The notes: generated by a model from the sequence alone, not told the origin. DNA of 64,000 nt from Udeniomyces pyricola (GCA_039545295.1 BCIK01000001.1:1736001-1800000), one strand, 5' to 3'. Numbered from the stretch's first letter, positions 9,855 to 22,650 are shown. Numbers and translations: made by a program.

Positions 9855-12800
9855 CTACGGTCCTGCTTTGATGGCCCGTTGAGCTCGGACTCGGTCGACG
9901 GCAACTTGAAGCGCCGCCTTGACTTCGCACGCTTTCTTCCATTCCTTGGCCACGTTCCTGAGAAGGAGAGATATAATGAAACAAGAAAAAATCAAAAGGC
10001 TGTCAGTCCATTAGGTCCTAGGGTGCTCCTTGTGGGTTCCGTTCAGAGGGTAAGAGCTATGCTCTCGACAAGTTGTGAGATCGAGAAAAAGGAAAGAAAA
10101 CGAAGCAGTTCAGTGAGAAGCGCCACGGACCTCGTTCGGATGAGCATAATGACGGCATGGGCGACAATCTTGAGCGTCAGACGCTTTCGTCCGTTGTTGC
10201 TTCTGCGAAGGGAGGCATCCGACGGTGGTCCGGGTAGACCCAATTGGGCGATAGAGGCGTAGATTCGAGATTGCCTAAGGGTAGGCGGGCGACAAAGAGG
10301 AGATTACATCAACGAGCAATGCGGGTTTAGCTTGGATTTTCTCGAAGAACAATGATAAAAAACCGAAGACGATCAGGGCCTTACTGTCGAGAAAGATCGC
10401 CAATGAGAATGAGGAGATACTCCTTTTGAAGCGAGAGGTCCTCCCTGAACGTATTTTCTCTGGTAAACTTGGTCTTGAGGTAAGAAATGTCGAGAAGGAG
10501 TCCTTTTGCTTCGCGTCGATGCTTGAGCTTGAGTTCGGCAACGCTAAGGTGATCGAGAGAAAAGGTAAGAATCGATGCGAAGAGGAGAGTGAGAAGGCCG
10601 TTCACTGAGAAACTCTTGCGGACGCATAAACGAAAAACCGATCAGCAAGGCATGCGTACCTGGATTCGGACTTTTCGACATCTCGTTCCAATCTCCTCGT
10701 TGATCCTTCGAGGTCCCCAATCCGACTCTCCAACCACCCCTTCTCGTTCTCCCAATTGCCCTTCTCCGCACCATGCGACCGAACCATCTCCCCTTCCCGA
10801 ACCCTCAAGCCTTTAAGATCCTTGACCCATCCATTCGCTTCAGTTCGTAAGGATCGAATGTCAGACTCGAGATCCGCAATCGTTTGGCTCGTAGAGGCGT
10901 GAGAGCGGAGCTTGGACTGCAGACTCGCGTGCTGAGATGTGAGTGTCGAGAGAGTTGATCGAAGCTGTGTCGTCAGGGCACGCTCGGTCGAGAGCGTCGA
11001 ATGCGTTGCGTCGAGATCCTGTGAGAAGAGAGTCGCGAAGGAAGGTTAAGGACGATCAACGAGTGTTCTTGGTCGGGTCGTCGTATTTGCCAGCTTCGTT
11101 TCTAGCTAACACGAAAGCAAGACATTGAGAGGAAGTCGAGATGGGAAGAGGTTACAAACCTTGACCAACGCCTCGTGAGCCGATCGATGGTCTTCCTCCA
11201 GCGCTGCCTTGGATTGGAAGAGCAGTTCAGTTTGCCGTTGCAGTCTCTCAACCTCTTTCATCCGGACGTCAAGGTGAGCACGCGCGGTGGAAAGCGAGGT
11301 AGATTGATCTGCGATTGTTTAAAACAAAGAAGGAGTCAATCAAGAAATACATGAGAATGGCTTAATGCAAAAGAAGGCTTGACGTACCTAGATGAACTCG
11401 ACGGGCTTCATCGTTCTGCATCTTGGCGTCCCGAAGCCGAGTCTTGGTCACCTCGAGTTCCTGCAATTCCCATCGTCATTCCGACAAGCAGATGGAAGAG
11501 AAAGAAGAAGAAAAAAACACGTCCAACAAAATCAGTCTGTCGTCCAACTTGGCGTCGCGCATGAGCCAGTTACCAGGGATAGATTTGAGCGAACCTTCTG
11601 TAACGCTTCAACCTCCTCGGAAGCATTTGACCCGACTCGATCCGACTGGCGGATCTGAAGCGCATACGCCTCGTTGGCCTGTTCAAGCGTCTGGACATCC
11701 TTCTCCAATGACTCGACTCGACCTTCCGTGTGAGATAGTTCTTGAGTGAGGCCTTCGATGTGGTGCCTGCTTTCGTCTCTCTCTCGTTCGGCACGGGAGA
11801 GTGACGATTGGAGCGTTTGAGATTGACGACGAAGAGAGGAGATTTCGGCATTGCTGGATGCAGAGTGAGAAGTGTGAGTTGTGTTGAGTGCAGCTAGCTG
11901 ATTTCGAAGAGTGGCGATAGTCTCGTTGAGAACACGCATTTCCGTTTGTCTAATCGGATAAAGTGCATATCAGTGAACTGTTACACAAAACAACAATAAA
12001 CAGCAAGCATTGGGCACGCAAAAGAGAATCTCAGACGTACATCTCTCGATTTCGCTCGGTATCGCCTTCCAGCTTCTTCACTTGTTTCTGACTCTCATCC
12101 AGCGTCCGTCTGAGCCGATCAAGCTCCTCTTCTGCCTCTGAGAGCCGCTCAAAGTAGGCGATACGTTCCGAGCCGATACCTTCGAGCTTGGAAAGGTTTG
12201 AGTCGAGTACGGCGTTGAGTGAGGCGAGCTCAGCTCGAAGAGCAATGATTTCCTCCTCTGGTTTGTCATTGTTGGGATCAGAAGAGGAGTGGGGTGAACG
12301 AGAAGGCGTTTCAAGCCAAGACATCTGAGTGGATTGGATTTTACGACGAAGGATGGGCAAGTCAGGATCAAGAATTGCGGCGAAAGAGAAACAAGATGAA
12401 CATTCACCACAGAAATTCGTCCAGCTATCGCGTACGATGTCTGCGAGGTGTACGGGTCCAAACTCACCCTTCTCATCGGTCCCGGCATCTTTGGTGTCTT
12501 GAGGCTGAGGATGCTCTCATTCACGAAGCTCGACTCATCTACCCGTCTCATCGCCGGACTCGATCTCTTCCCTCCCATGGGTGTCGACTGTTGCTGCTGT
12601 TGGATGGCGGAGACTCGAGCTCCAAGGGTCGAGTTCATCGCCTCGAGCACCTGAATCCTCAGATCGCGTGATTCGATGGCGGTTCGCTTGAAGGGCGACG
12701 ACAGGAGCTCGGCTTCGAGGCGGCCAATCTTTAAGTTGGCCGTTTCAAGTTCCAGACCGAGGTGCTCGAGTTGCTCCGCCTCACCTGTCTCGAATGAGGT

Positions 12801-15800
12801 CGAAGCGGTAAGGGATGTTTCGCGTTTGGCGGGCGGTGGGGAAGAAGGCACACGGCTTTGGGCGAGGTCAGCTCGAAGTTGAGTGATGGTCGACTGAGAT
12901 TCATGGAGCGAGGCTTGAGCGACTTCCAGGGCAGACTCCAATGAGGCGAGATGATTAACGTGTCGGGATTGGAGTTCCTCAAGGGCTTGAGAGTGATGTG
13001 CCTCGAGTGCAGCTATCTGCTGTGCGGGGTCCGAATCATCGATCTGGGCGTGAAGCAAGCCAATATCACTGTTGAGCATGTCTGCGTCGCGTTTGTACGC
13101 TTCGATCTCCTTCCTATGCTGCTCACGAGCCGACTCGAGCTCGGCGACGACGTTCGAATGAGCAAGGGCTTGAGATTCGAGCTCTTTGAGTCGAATTTCT
13201 TGACTACAAACGAGGTCTTCCGCCTTTTCCAGCTTGACCTCGACTTCCTCGATCCGTATCGACTGCTCCTCCTCTCGCTCGCGCTCCTTTTCAATCTCGG
13301 TCTCAAGACGCTCGATGGTTTCTTCTGCTTGACGGAGCAAAGCGCCGATTCGAGTGACCTCGCCCTTCTCCGTCTCGAGCAATTCCTTGGTCGAGTGAAG
13401 CTCGGATTGTTGATCGACAAGAGTCTGGCGAAGCTGTTGGGTCTCGCGGATAGTAGACGACGTGTCTTGAGGAGCGGTGGCATCGTCGAGCGAGGTAGAA
13501 GAAGCATCGAGAGTAGGGAGCGATGGTGGTTGGGATAGTTGGGCGATGAGCTCGGCTTGACTCTCAATTTCGCGGCTTTTGACTGCAACGAGGGCCTCGA
13601 GTCGTTCGACTTCTGCCTTGGACTCCTGTCCGGCGACCCTTATGCCTTCGAGCTCGGATTGAAGTGCCCTCAACGCAGCCTCGAGGGCGTCCGTCTCCTT
13701 TTGCGTGACGAGTCGATCGCTGTCCTTGTCCGTAACCAGCTGCACCTTGTCCTTCTCGAGTTGCGCCTTCTCCATCTTAAGCGTTTCAAGTTCGCTTTCT
13801 TTAGATCCTAGGATTTCCAAAACATCAGCTTCAAGCTTCTCCGTCTTTGCTTGGAACTCGCGTGTCTGGGTCTGGAGGCTTGCTTGAGCCGATTCAAGAT
13901 CGGAGCGAAGCGAGATGACTTCGGTTGAGCGGAGTGTAAGGACGCTCTGAAGCTGTTCCAACTCGAGCTGTACGGCGACGAGGTCTGGTGAGGGCCCGAG
14001 TTCCCTGGCGTCGTTGACGTCTTGGGTACGCGAGGAAGCTCGAGGAGTGGCCGGTGACGAGACTGAAGTTGACTGCGGAGATATCTCGAGCTGCGCGAGC
14101 AAAGAGGCAATCTTCTCCTCCTTCATCTGAAGCTCGCTCTGAAGTGCTTCGACGTCGGCGTGAGCAGGTTGGGTGGAGGAAGCACGCGAGGCATCGAACG
14201 ACTCGGTTGGGTTTATTGAAGGATCATCGCCAAGCTGAGAACCCGAGGCAAGCTTTAGTCGGAGCGATTCGTTTTCGTCCTGGAGTGTGGCGATCAAGAG
14301 ATGTTGCTGAGTGTTAAGAGAATGCAGATGGCGCTGAAGCTTCATGCCGCCGAGCCGGGAGGACTGCTCGATGGCGGGCAGAGAGGTGTTGGCTCGATTA
14401 AGCGTCGTCAGGTCTTCGGCAGAAGCGATTGAAAGGAAGGATGAATCCTCGTCGGCTGCTGCTGAGGTGTTAGCTACCGAGGGGGTCGCATGTGGATAGC
14501 TGGGAGATTGAGTTGGAAGACGGGTCTGACGCCGGGACTGGACGTGAGGGGTCCCTCGCGCGAGACGAGAAGTCGTGGGGCGGGGATCTGAGTTGAGAGT
14601 TGAGAGAACAAGGTCCTTGCGTTGATCTCGCTGGGTGAGCGAGAATGGCTTGGGTGTTCCATAAGCAGAGACCCCGGGCGATTCAGATCCTCCTCGCAAG
14701 GCGACCGAATACTCGCTCGCAATCCAAGGAGATTGGTGGTCCCGACTGAGGTGCATCTGTCGGCCGACACCAGGTGTCTCCAAGCTCGAACGGGAAGTTT
14801 CCTTCATCGGTGTCGGCATGCTCTGCAGAGGCTGGCGGTGGGAGTGGCTAGTCATATCATCGGTGTCGGCGGCGTGCAATACAGAGCTCTCGTCGTCGGT
14901 CCCATCAGCCGGTAAGACGATGCTCGTGTGTTGAAGGTGATGAGCTTGGGGAGATTGCGAGGCGTTTTGAGGTGTGGACGTTGAAGAGTGGGATGACGCT
15001 GAAGCCGGAGAGTGGTACAGAGCTGGTGCCGGAGGGTGCTGGGACCGACGTCGCCCGAGTTGAAAGAAGACAGCCTTGCTCTGTGAAGGTGGCATTGGGA
15101 GTGAAGTCATATCGTCGTTAGTAAGTACGAGGGAACGGTATCAGCGTGGGAGAGTACGGTGCTGGAAACCGACTGTCGCGACGCACATGATCTTGATCCT
15201 GACCGTCTTCCAGACTGCGCTCCTCAGTGCTGTTCTCCATGCGCTCTTCAGGATAGATGTCTCCTTCTCCCGTGAATTCCTCCGTGTATTCCCTGGCCTC
15301 GTCGGTCCTGTCTGCTTCCTCGACTTCCGTCTCCTCTTCTTCAGCAACGAGCGATAAGTCGACAGACTGCAGTCTGGATCTAAATTGACGCGTCGAGAGC
15401 TCCAACGAGGGCTGCTCTGACTCCTGATCAACAGCTTGATCGTGCTCGTGCTGCTCCACGTTTTGAGAATCGAGCTGCGAGTGATCTATCGCGCGCCCAT
15501 CCTCGTCCTCAAACCCGGGGCTGATCGGCGGCTCCTCGTCAAATTCGAGCTCTCTGGGATCAAAGGATCTTTCAAGAGATGAGCCCTCGAGCTCCTCCTC
15601 CATAGTCAGATCGAGAGGGATTGCAGGGGTCTCGAAGCTGGCCGCGTGTTGGGATCGTTGGACAGGCGTCGCGTCCGAGCTCGCTGCTCCTGGCACCGAG
15701 AGAGCGAACCGGGTTCGGCTTGTTGAGGTCGAGTCGGCGTCCCCTAAACCTCCCCCGCGGATGGTAGACCGATTGCTGGAGGCTGGGGCTGAAAGAGGTG

Positions 15801-16322
15801 TCGACATCAACATGGGCGTGAAGGATCGGTCCGAAGTCGAGTTGGCTGATCGAAGGCTGTCGTGCGGTCGCGTCGCTATGGGGGTCTGAAGGATATCCTG
15901 TAGAGGCTCTCGGTGCGGTGTGGGCGTGTGCACTGTGGAGGAATGAGCTGAGATCTCGTGTGAGTGGTTGGAATGGTCTTTGGTTTGAGAGTATGAATGT
16001 GAGCGAGAGTAGGATTGCTGAACGAGGGCACGTCAAGGTGTAGAACATGTATCTGACAGTCAGCCGAGAGGACGACGCGACTGAAACATTGGAAGAGACT
16101 CAAATCACAGACATTGTATGAAAAGGAGTCCTCCCCGTGAGTTGGATCAGGGACCATACTTGGCAGAGATGGCAGCTCCGACGTCATGTTGTTCTCATCA
16201 TAGCTCCTGCGGATGGAGGAAAATCAGGAGGACGCGGAGTTAGGGTTTGGATGTGAGTGAAGTGATGGCCATGGTGGAGGAGGGGAGGGGGGCGAGCGAA
16301 GGTGTCTTTACCGATCAGGCAT
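9855..16322 (-). CDS. PCP1: Spindle pole body coiled-coil protein with PACT domain (Spc110/Pcp1-type)
   Basis: From the in-frame ATG at 16322, exons 16322-16312, 16206-16113, 16017-15187, 15080-12408, 12324-12041, 11949-11595, 11460-11388, 11308-11160, 11018-10660, 10543-10385, 10274-10131 and 9957-9855 join to 1744 residues. An N-terminal Ser/Thr/Pro-rich acidic region is followed by about 1000 residues of nearly continuous coiled coil. Near the C-terminus come KLKHRREAKGLLLDISYLKT, KFTRENTFREDLSLQKEYLL and a basic helix RKRLTLKIVAHAVIMLIRTR. This is the PACT_coil_coil pattern that anchors Pcp1/Spc110/AKAP9-type proteins to the microtubule-organising centre, with a likely calmodulin-binding helix. 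The large exon is 2673 nt. The 5' end is uncertain: the frame upstream of 16322 stays open and coding-like to about 16496 but has no ATG there (see findings). Confidence 0.85.
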
Positions 16323-16823
16323 GGCAACTTGACGCAACAAGTTTGCAGCGGATGAGGTGAGGTGAGAAATGAGTTGGTCGCGGGATGCGTTGGGGTTGAA
16401 ACCAAAGAGGGGAGGGGGGGGGAGAGGATGGCGTAGCAATGAGGTCGAGGGCGCGTGTTGTTTGATGGGTGTGTTTCCTTGAACATCATCCCTCACGATC
16501 GATCACCTTCAGACGCGACGTGGGTTAGGCTAGCACAGGCTACCCAAATCACGCGCGCTCGACCTTGGCACAGCCTGGCTTGCTTCAGTTTGGCTGCAGC
16601 CACAGTTTCCAAGCTGTTACTCATGAGGTACTACTTACTCGAGTCAGCTATAGCTCATTGATATGCCGGTGCTCACCAACAGTCCCCATTGTTCCTTCAT
16701 CTGAGGGTTCGCATATGTAACGGCTCGGATCTTACTCGAGTCTTACTTGAGATTGTTTAGCACTCCGGCCTCAGTCAAACCAAATGGTGACTTATCTCCC
16801 GCAACAAAAGAAACGCATGGTCA
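16323..16823. promoter_or_regulatory. Upstream region of PCP1 / 3' gap of YAR1-like gene
   Basis: Both flanking genes are on the minus strand. The part up to about 16496 may still be 5' coding or 5' UTR of the spindle-pole gene. Beyond it an 11-bp element TTACTCGAGTC is present twice (16635-16645 and 16732-16742). ACGCGA/CACGCGCG-type sequences lie near 16514-16550. No other gene is seen. Confidence 0.4.
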
Positions 16824-17512
16824 TTACGGCCGACTCTCATCATCAACGGGCCCCGTCGTTATCTGCCCATCCTCAGCAATCTTGAGCTTGAACAACGGGA
16901 CATCCTCCTCCTCTCCCTCCTCGCCCGCTACCGGTTCCGGGTCCTCCTTGACCGAATCGTCTGCCTTCGCCGGTTCATCCCCAAGAAGCATCCTTCCAAC
17001 AAGCCAACTCGCAACCTCGTTTCGCTCCATCATTTCAGCCTCTCCCACAGCAGTTCGACCCGATTCGTTCTTGATGTCAATCAGAGAATCTCCTGGCGAG
17101 TTCCGGCTGAGTACGAGAGCCTTGACGATGGGCAGGTGGCCGTTGAGAGCGGCCCAGTGAAGGGGGGTTGAGCCTGACGCGTTGGGCTTGGTGAAGAGGG
17201 AGGTGGGCAGGGCAGGGAGAAGGGCGGCAAGAAGCTCTGATGGTAGGTAGTAGAGGATGATCGAATGATGAAGCAATGTATGGACACGTGAGTGAGCATG
17301 AAGCAGGAGAAGACGAATAGTATAACAAGGGAGGACGGACCTGCGTGAGCATTGCCGGCGAGGTGGTGAAGGCAAGAGTTGCCTCGTTCGTCGACGGCGT
17401 TGGCGAGGAGGTCGATGCCGTAGGTGTTGACAAAGGCATGGACCTCATCTGGCTCGCCATATCGACATGAGAGGAGGACTTCTTCGATCTCGTCTGGCGT
17501 AGGTGTGGACAT
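16824..17512 (-). CDS. YAR1: Ankyrin-repeat protein, Yar1-like
   Basis: Two exons (17512-17341 and 17236-16824) give 194 residues, close to the 200 of yeast Yar1. MSTPTPDEIEEVLLSCRYG is followed by ankyrin signatures: DERGNSCLHHLAGNAHA spanning the intron, and GSTPLHWAALNGHLPIVKAL. A C-terminal acidic stretch (EEGEEEDVPLFKLKI) follows. Yar1 is the chaperone that escorts ribosomal protein uS3 (Rps3) to the pre-40S particle; the size, the N-terminal helix and the acidic tail agree with that role. Other small two-repeat ankyrin proteins cannot be excluded. It is head-to-head with the NAD+ synthetase gene, 321 bp apart. Confidence 0.65.
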
Positions 17513-17833
17513 GGCTGGTAGGGATTGGAGGTGTGGTGGGTTGTGGGTGAGTTATATATATGTATATGGGAAGCTGATCAGAGTAGTACAAGGCGGCAAC
17601 CCGTCCGAAATCGAAATTCGTTCCTGTCCTCCTGCGTCAGTGTGGCGGTTGTCGGTTGTCGGTTGTGTGGTGTGATCGATGTGATGAGTCGCCCAAAGTG
17701 TCGCCCCTTCTTTTTTTTTCTATCAATATAATAAATATCCATTGTAATATCAGTGAACCAAAGTGAACCATCCTGGTTGACCAGCTGTCTCCTTCTCGGC
17801 CAGTAGCCTATCCATCCCTGGCATCCATCCACC
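17513..17833. promoter_or_regulatory. Bidirectional promoter, YAR1-like / NAD+ synthetase
   Basis: This is 321 bp between divergent ATGs. A TATATATGTATAT-type A/T stretch occurs at about 17553-17566. A GTTGTCGGTTGTCGGTTGT direct repeat lies around 17647-17664. Nothing else is recognised. Confidence 0.4.
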
Positions 17834-20800
17834 ATGGCTCCACTCGTCACTTTAGCAACGTCAGCCCATCTTGCATCTCATTTCTCTCATCATCGTTCAA
17901 TCTAATACTCACCCGTGGTCTCTGCTACTGCTCTGTTCCCCTCTGCTTGTCCCTTCTGACACCTCTAAACAGCTGGTTCGCCCCAATCTTCGCGTATCAC
18001 CGGAATCAACGAACCATCCATCAACTCATCCATCGCTTCTTCCATCCCTTGCCTTATCTTGTCCCCTTCCTCCTCCTCCAGCTCGCTCAACCAATGGGCC
18101 CTCGATTTTGATGTACGGGCCTCCTTTGCTCGCCCACCGCCTGCTCCGGCTCCCAACCATAGACTCTGACGATTCTTGGCCGCATTCTCACCAACACCTA
18201 CACAGGGCAACAAGCAACGAATCCTCGAGTCTATCCACATCGCCAAGCAGCGGGGGGCTACCCTCCGAGTCGGCCCAGAGCTTGAGATATCGTCAGTTCC
18301 GCGGATCCTTAGTACGAACCCATTCATGCGGAAATCTCAACTGACCCATCAATCTGCAGGGGCTATGGTTGTCTCGACCACTTCCTCGAAGGTTCGACTA
18401 TCATTTGTCCTTAGGTCGCTCGTAGACACCACACTGTCCTAAATTTGAGCTGATCTTGATCCTGACTTGATAGGTGACACTATGATGCATTCGTGGGAGG
18501 TCCTTGGGGACATCATCGACTCGGAAGAAGCTCAGGATATCGTTTGCGACGTTGGAATGTAGGTCTAATTGCTTAGCTCTTTACTAGACTTATTTTTTCG
18601 GCCTCACAGAGCATGAATGAGCTGACCGTTATGTTTTGACGTTCCCTTCTTCTAGGCCGATGACGCACAAGAACGTGATTTACAACGTCCGTGTCATTTT
18701 TCACAACCGCAAGATACTTCTGATTCGGCCCAAGATGTGGATGGCCAATGATGGGAACTACGTACGTCTCTGTTCTATAACCCTCGCAATGGACGTGTCT
18801 TGCTATCACATGTCAGAATCTGATGACAAAGTTACATGTATATTCCAAAGCGAGAGCTCCGCTACTTTACTCCTTGGACTAAACATCGTCAAACAGAAGA
18901 CCACGTTCTGCCGGAGCGATTGCGCAAAATGACGGGTTCGGTGAGAAGCAACCGCTTGCTATCGTTCCCCATCCTCGATGCTTGTTTGATTTAACTATCC
19001 TGTCTGTTGCTTGTCTCATGCTCTCATAGTCGACCGTCCCCTTCGGAGATGCTGTCGTTTCTACACTCGACACATGCATTGGCGTGGAGATGTGCGAAGA
19101 GCTGTTCACACCTGCGTCGTAAGCCAAAGATCTTTTGATATACCGTGTTGCCTGACTGAATACACGGCGCTGAGATTCAATGTTATCCTTTGACTCTCTA
19201 GTCCTCATATTCTCATGGGCCTGGATGGCGTCGAAATCTTTACCAACTCATCAGGGAGTCACCACGAGCTCCGCAAGTTGCACACACGAATCGATCTCAT
19301 CAAAGAGGCAACCACGAAGGTTCACATACGCATCGTTGTCTCTTTTCTGTACCCAGTCCTTCAGTACGGAGACATACTGATGCCTTTCTCATTCTTTGTC
19401 TGATGGAATATTTAAAATGAATTCTCGCAGGTCGGCGGTATCTACCTCTACGCCAACCAGCAGGGGTGCGACGGCGATCGACTCTACTACGACGGCTGCC
19501 CCATGATCATCCTCAACGGCGTTATCCTCGCCCAAGGATCTCAGTTCTCCCTGTCTGATGTCGAAGTTGTCACAGCTACCGTTGATCTCGATGCTATTCG
19601 GGCTCACCGGGCAAGCTCGAGTCGAAGCCAACAGGCTGCCGCTGCTGAACGATACGATCGAATCCAGGTCGATTGGTCGCTTGGAGAGGACCAAGTCCTG
19701 GCAAAGGAGGAGACCCAAACTCAAGAGGCCAGGTTCCACGTACCTGAAGAAGAAATCGCGTAAGTGTTGTGCCCGTTCTCTCTCTTTTTTTGTCAAGCTG
19801 TGGCCGTGATCAAGCAGCAATCAGAGAATGGGTCATCTGAGCAAATGTCTTCCGCTTTTGCAGTCTCGGTCCAGCATGTTGGCTATGGGACTATCTTCGC
19901 CGGTCGCGAGTTCAGGGTTACTTCCTTCCTCTTAGTGGTGGAATCGATTCATGTGCTACTGCCGTCATTGTACACTCAATGTGTCGGCTCGTCGTTGAAG
20001 CCTGCTCGCGAGGAGGCAAGTCTCCTGTCCCTGACCGTTTGATTCGCCTACCTCTTCCTTCAGCTGACCCTAGCTCACCATTCCCTCCCCCTCCTCCCAC
20101 TCTCTTCGTCGCTATTTACACACTACCTCCACCACACACACAGAGGAGCAAGTTATTTCTGACGCTCGACGCGTCGCAGGTGAAGCCGAAGATTCGTCAT
20201 ACACCCCGTCTGATCCTCGCGAGTTTGCTGGACGTATCTTCCACACGTGTTATATGGGGACCGAGAACTCTTCTAACGAGACTCGACAGCGAGCAAAGGA
20301 TCTCGCAGATGCGATCGGAAGGTCTGTCGTCATTTCGTCAATCACTGACACCGTCTTTCCTCCTCGTCTCGTACTTCGTACTGATGACAACGTATACCTC
20401 GGATGACCAAATTAGCTACCACGTTGATCTCAACATGGATCTGCTCGTATCAGCTGTCGTCCAGCTTTTCGGTCTCGTTACGGGCGTCAAGCCAAAATTC
20501 AAGGTCCACGGGGGGTCGCAAGCTGAAAATCTTGCCCTTCAGAATATTCAGGTTCGTTACAACCTCCTCTCCTGTTGACTTATGCAACGCAGTAATTAGG
20601 CTGACACTACTCCTCTTCCTTGTCCTCCTCCAGGCTCGGTTGAGGATGGTCCTCGCTTACATGTTTGCTCAACTCCTTCTATTCGTTCGAGGACGTGGCG
20701 GAGGTCTGCTCGTACTCGGTAGTGCCAATGTTGACGAGAGGTAAGTTCCCCTTTTCAAGCATGACGCTCGCTTTGTGCGTGCCACCGTATTCTCACCGTG

Positions 20801-22054
20801 CTCGAACTGACGACGACCATACTCACAGTCTCCGAGGGTACCTCACCAAATACGAGTATGTCATCACTTCCTATCTCTGTATATATCCTCGACCTACATC
20901 GTCCATATACCCAGACCACTTCTGATGCATTGTTTTCCTATTCTTTTTCTCTACTTCTGTTCGTATTTCTGTAGCTGCTCGAGTGCTGACATCAACCCGA
21001 TCGGCGGAATCTCTAAGACCGATCTCAAAGCTTTCATCGCGTATGGCCAGCACAAGTTCAACCTGCCAATTCTCGAGAGGTCAGTTGCTCTCTGGGCTGT
21101 TCATTTGTATAGACCTTTCTAGTTGACTGTGGATATGAGAAACAGAGTCTGAGGAAAGAAGCATGTCTGACTCGCTCATCCATTGGATCTCTTGGTCAAC
21201 CCTGTAGTTTCCTTACGGCTGTTCCCACTGCCGAACTCGAACCTATCACGGAGAATTACGTTCAAGCCGACGAGGTAAGCCCCAAATCTTTGTCTCCATC
21301 TTCCGTCCAAACATTTACCCGAATTGACGTGCGCTGCCATACGATCTTTTTCCATCCCCTCACATCGCCCTTCAGGCCGACATGGGCATGACATACGATG
21401 AGCTTTCCACCTATGGCCGCCTCCGCAAGATCCAGAAGTGCGGGCCTTACAACATGTACATCAAGCTCATCCAGGAGTGGGGCGCAAAGCTCTCGCCAGT
21501 CCAGGTCAGTCCAGATCGTGAGGTTGGAGAAAATGGTCCTGTTTGGACTAAGTTCTTGCTCTTACACTTTTCGTGGGGTTTCATGCCTGCTCTTCGAACA
21601 GATCGCGGACAAGGTCAAGCTGTTCTTCTTTGAGCACGCGAGAAACCGACACAAGATGACAACCCTGACGCCCTCGTACCACGCCGTCAGTCCACCTATC
21701 CCTGCCTTTGGTTCCTCTCTGGATGCGTTAGGCGTAATTTCTGACTGACTAAGCGATGTGCTTGTTTCTTTACAATCTTTGCAGGAGTCCTACTCGCCAG
21801 ATGACAACCGTTCGTCCTGATGCCTTCTCTCTGTCTTGCGCTTCTCATCTGTTGTGTTGTTCAAATCTCATCCGATCATTGACTGATATGTTACACCTCT
21901 TTAATCACCTGAGTCAGGCTTTGATCTTCGACCGTTCCTTTACCCGGCCAGGTTTCCCTTCCAGTTCCGCAAGATTGATGAGCTCGCCAAGAAGCTGCCC
22001 GATCGCTCCCAACGGGCAGAGGGTGAAGGCGAGGCGAAGTGCAAGAACGATTAG
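17834..22054 (+). CDS. QNS1: Glutamine-dependent NAD+ synthetase
   Basis: Twenty-one exons, beginning 17834-17859, 18082-18112, 18206-18291 and 18360-18391 and ending with 21918-22054, join in phase throughout to 712 residues; yeast Qns1 has 714. The N-terminal nitrilase-type amidase carries the expected triad regions: Glu in GPELEISGYG, Lys in [12 protein letters not shown], Cys in [11 protein letters not shown]. The synthetase half has the ATP-pyrophosphatase loop [14 protein letters not shown] plus [30 protein letters not shown] and the end region [14 protein letters not shown]. It converts nicotinate adenine dinucleotide, ATP and glutamine to NAD+, the last step of de novo and Preiss-Handler synthesis. 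The intron starting at 20016 appears to use a GC donor (GCAAGT), required to keep frame between [12 protein letters not shown] and [13 protein letters not shown]. Exon 2 is 31 nt and exons 15 and 20 are 27 and 25 nt. Confidence 0.95.
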
Positions 22055-22650
22055 ATTTGGGGATACTGATAACCTTTGCTGGAGGTTATTAATAAGACAG
22101 CTGTGACCATGTGTCGGAGGGAAGAGTGCGATGTTATGGCCCATCAATGGGACGGGCAACACCAAAACCAAAGAATATGGCAATGCGGATATGTATGATC
22201 GAAGGTACTTGTTACATACAGGAGCTTGGAGCTTGGAGACCAAATGAAATTACGCTCAACCGCTTCATGATACTGATCCTTCAAATCCCCAGTCTGGCTA
22301 GGAAGCGTTGTAGAATGCAAAGAAATGAAGGGCATGAAACAAGTCGAGAATTGAATGATCCATAATCATTGGACATATATGTATAGATCGATTTTATCGA
22401 TTCAGACGCTTGGAGCAACTTGAAGCTTGATCATCGTCTGATCAAGCTCCGAAGTTCCGAAGCTCCGATCAGCTCGGTGACCGGTGACCGGTGCCACTTA
22501 GTTGCAGCCTCCACTTCGGGCCAGCCAATCATCCTCGGCCTTACCCGCCTGAAACCCGTCGACTGTCAACCATATATAATCATCTTCCATCTGACCATCA
22601 CCAGTTACTTCCGATACATACCCATCATACCCTAACGCCTCCTCCACATC
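22055..22650. promoter_or_regulatory. Intergenic/promoter region with inverted repeats before the reductase gene
   Basis: This is 596 bp between tandem genes. A perfect 10-bp inverted repeat with a 5-nt loop lies at 22424-22448 (AGCTTGATCA / TGATCAAGCT). It is followed by CCGAAG-type repeats (22449-22468) and overlapping GGTGACCGG units (22476-22495). The A/T-rich part near 22370-22400 holds TATATGTATAG. The elements lie about 155-230 bp upstream of the ATG, which suggests an operator, by inference only. Confidence 0.4.

Noticed and set aside
12448..14317. Many plus-strand open frames opposite the spindle pole gene
   Set aside because: They are antisense shadows of a long high-GC coiled-coil exon, with no independent splice or family support.
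16600..16760. GGGTTCGCAT resembling a tRNA T-arm
   Set aside because: No matching stems, anticodon arm or acceptor stem around it. No tRNA gene was found anywhere in the window by eye.
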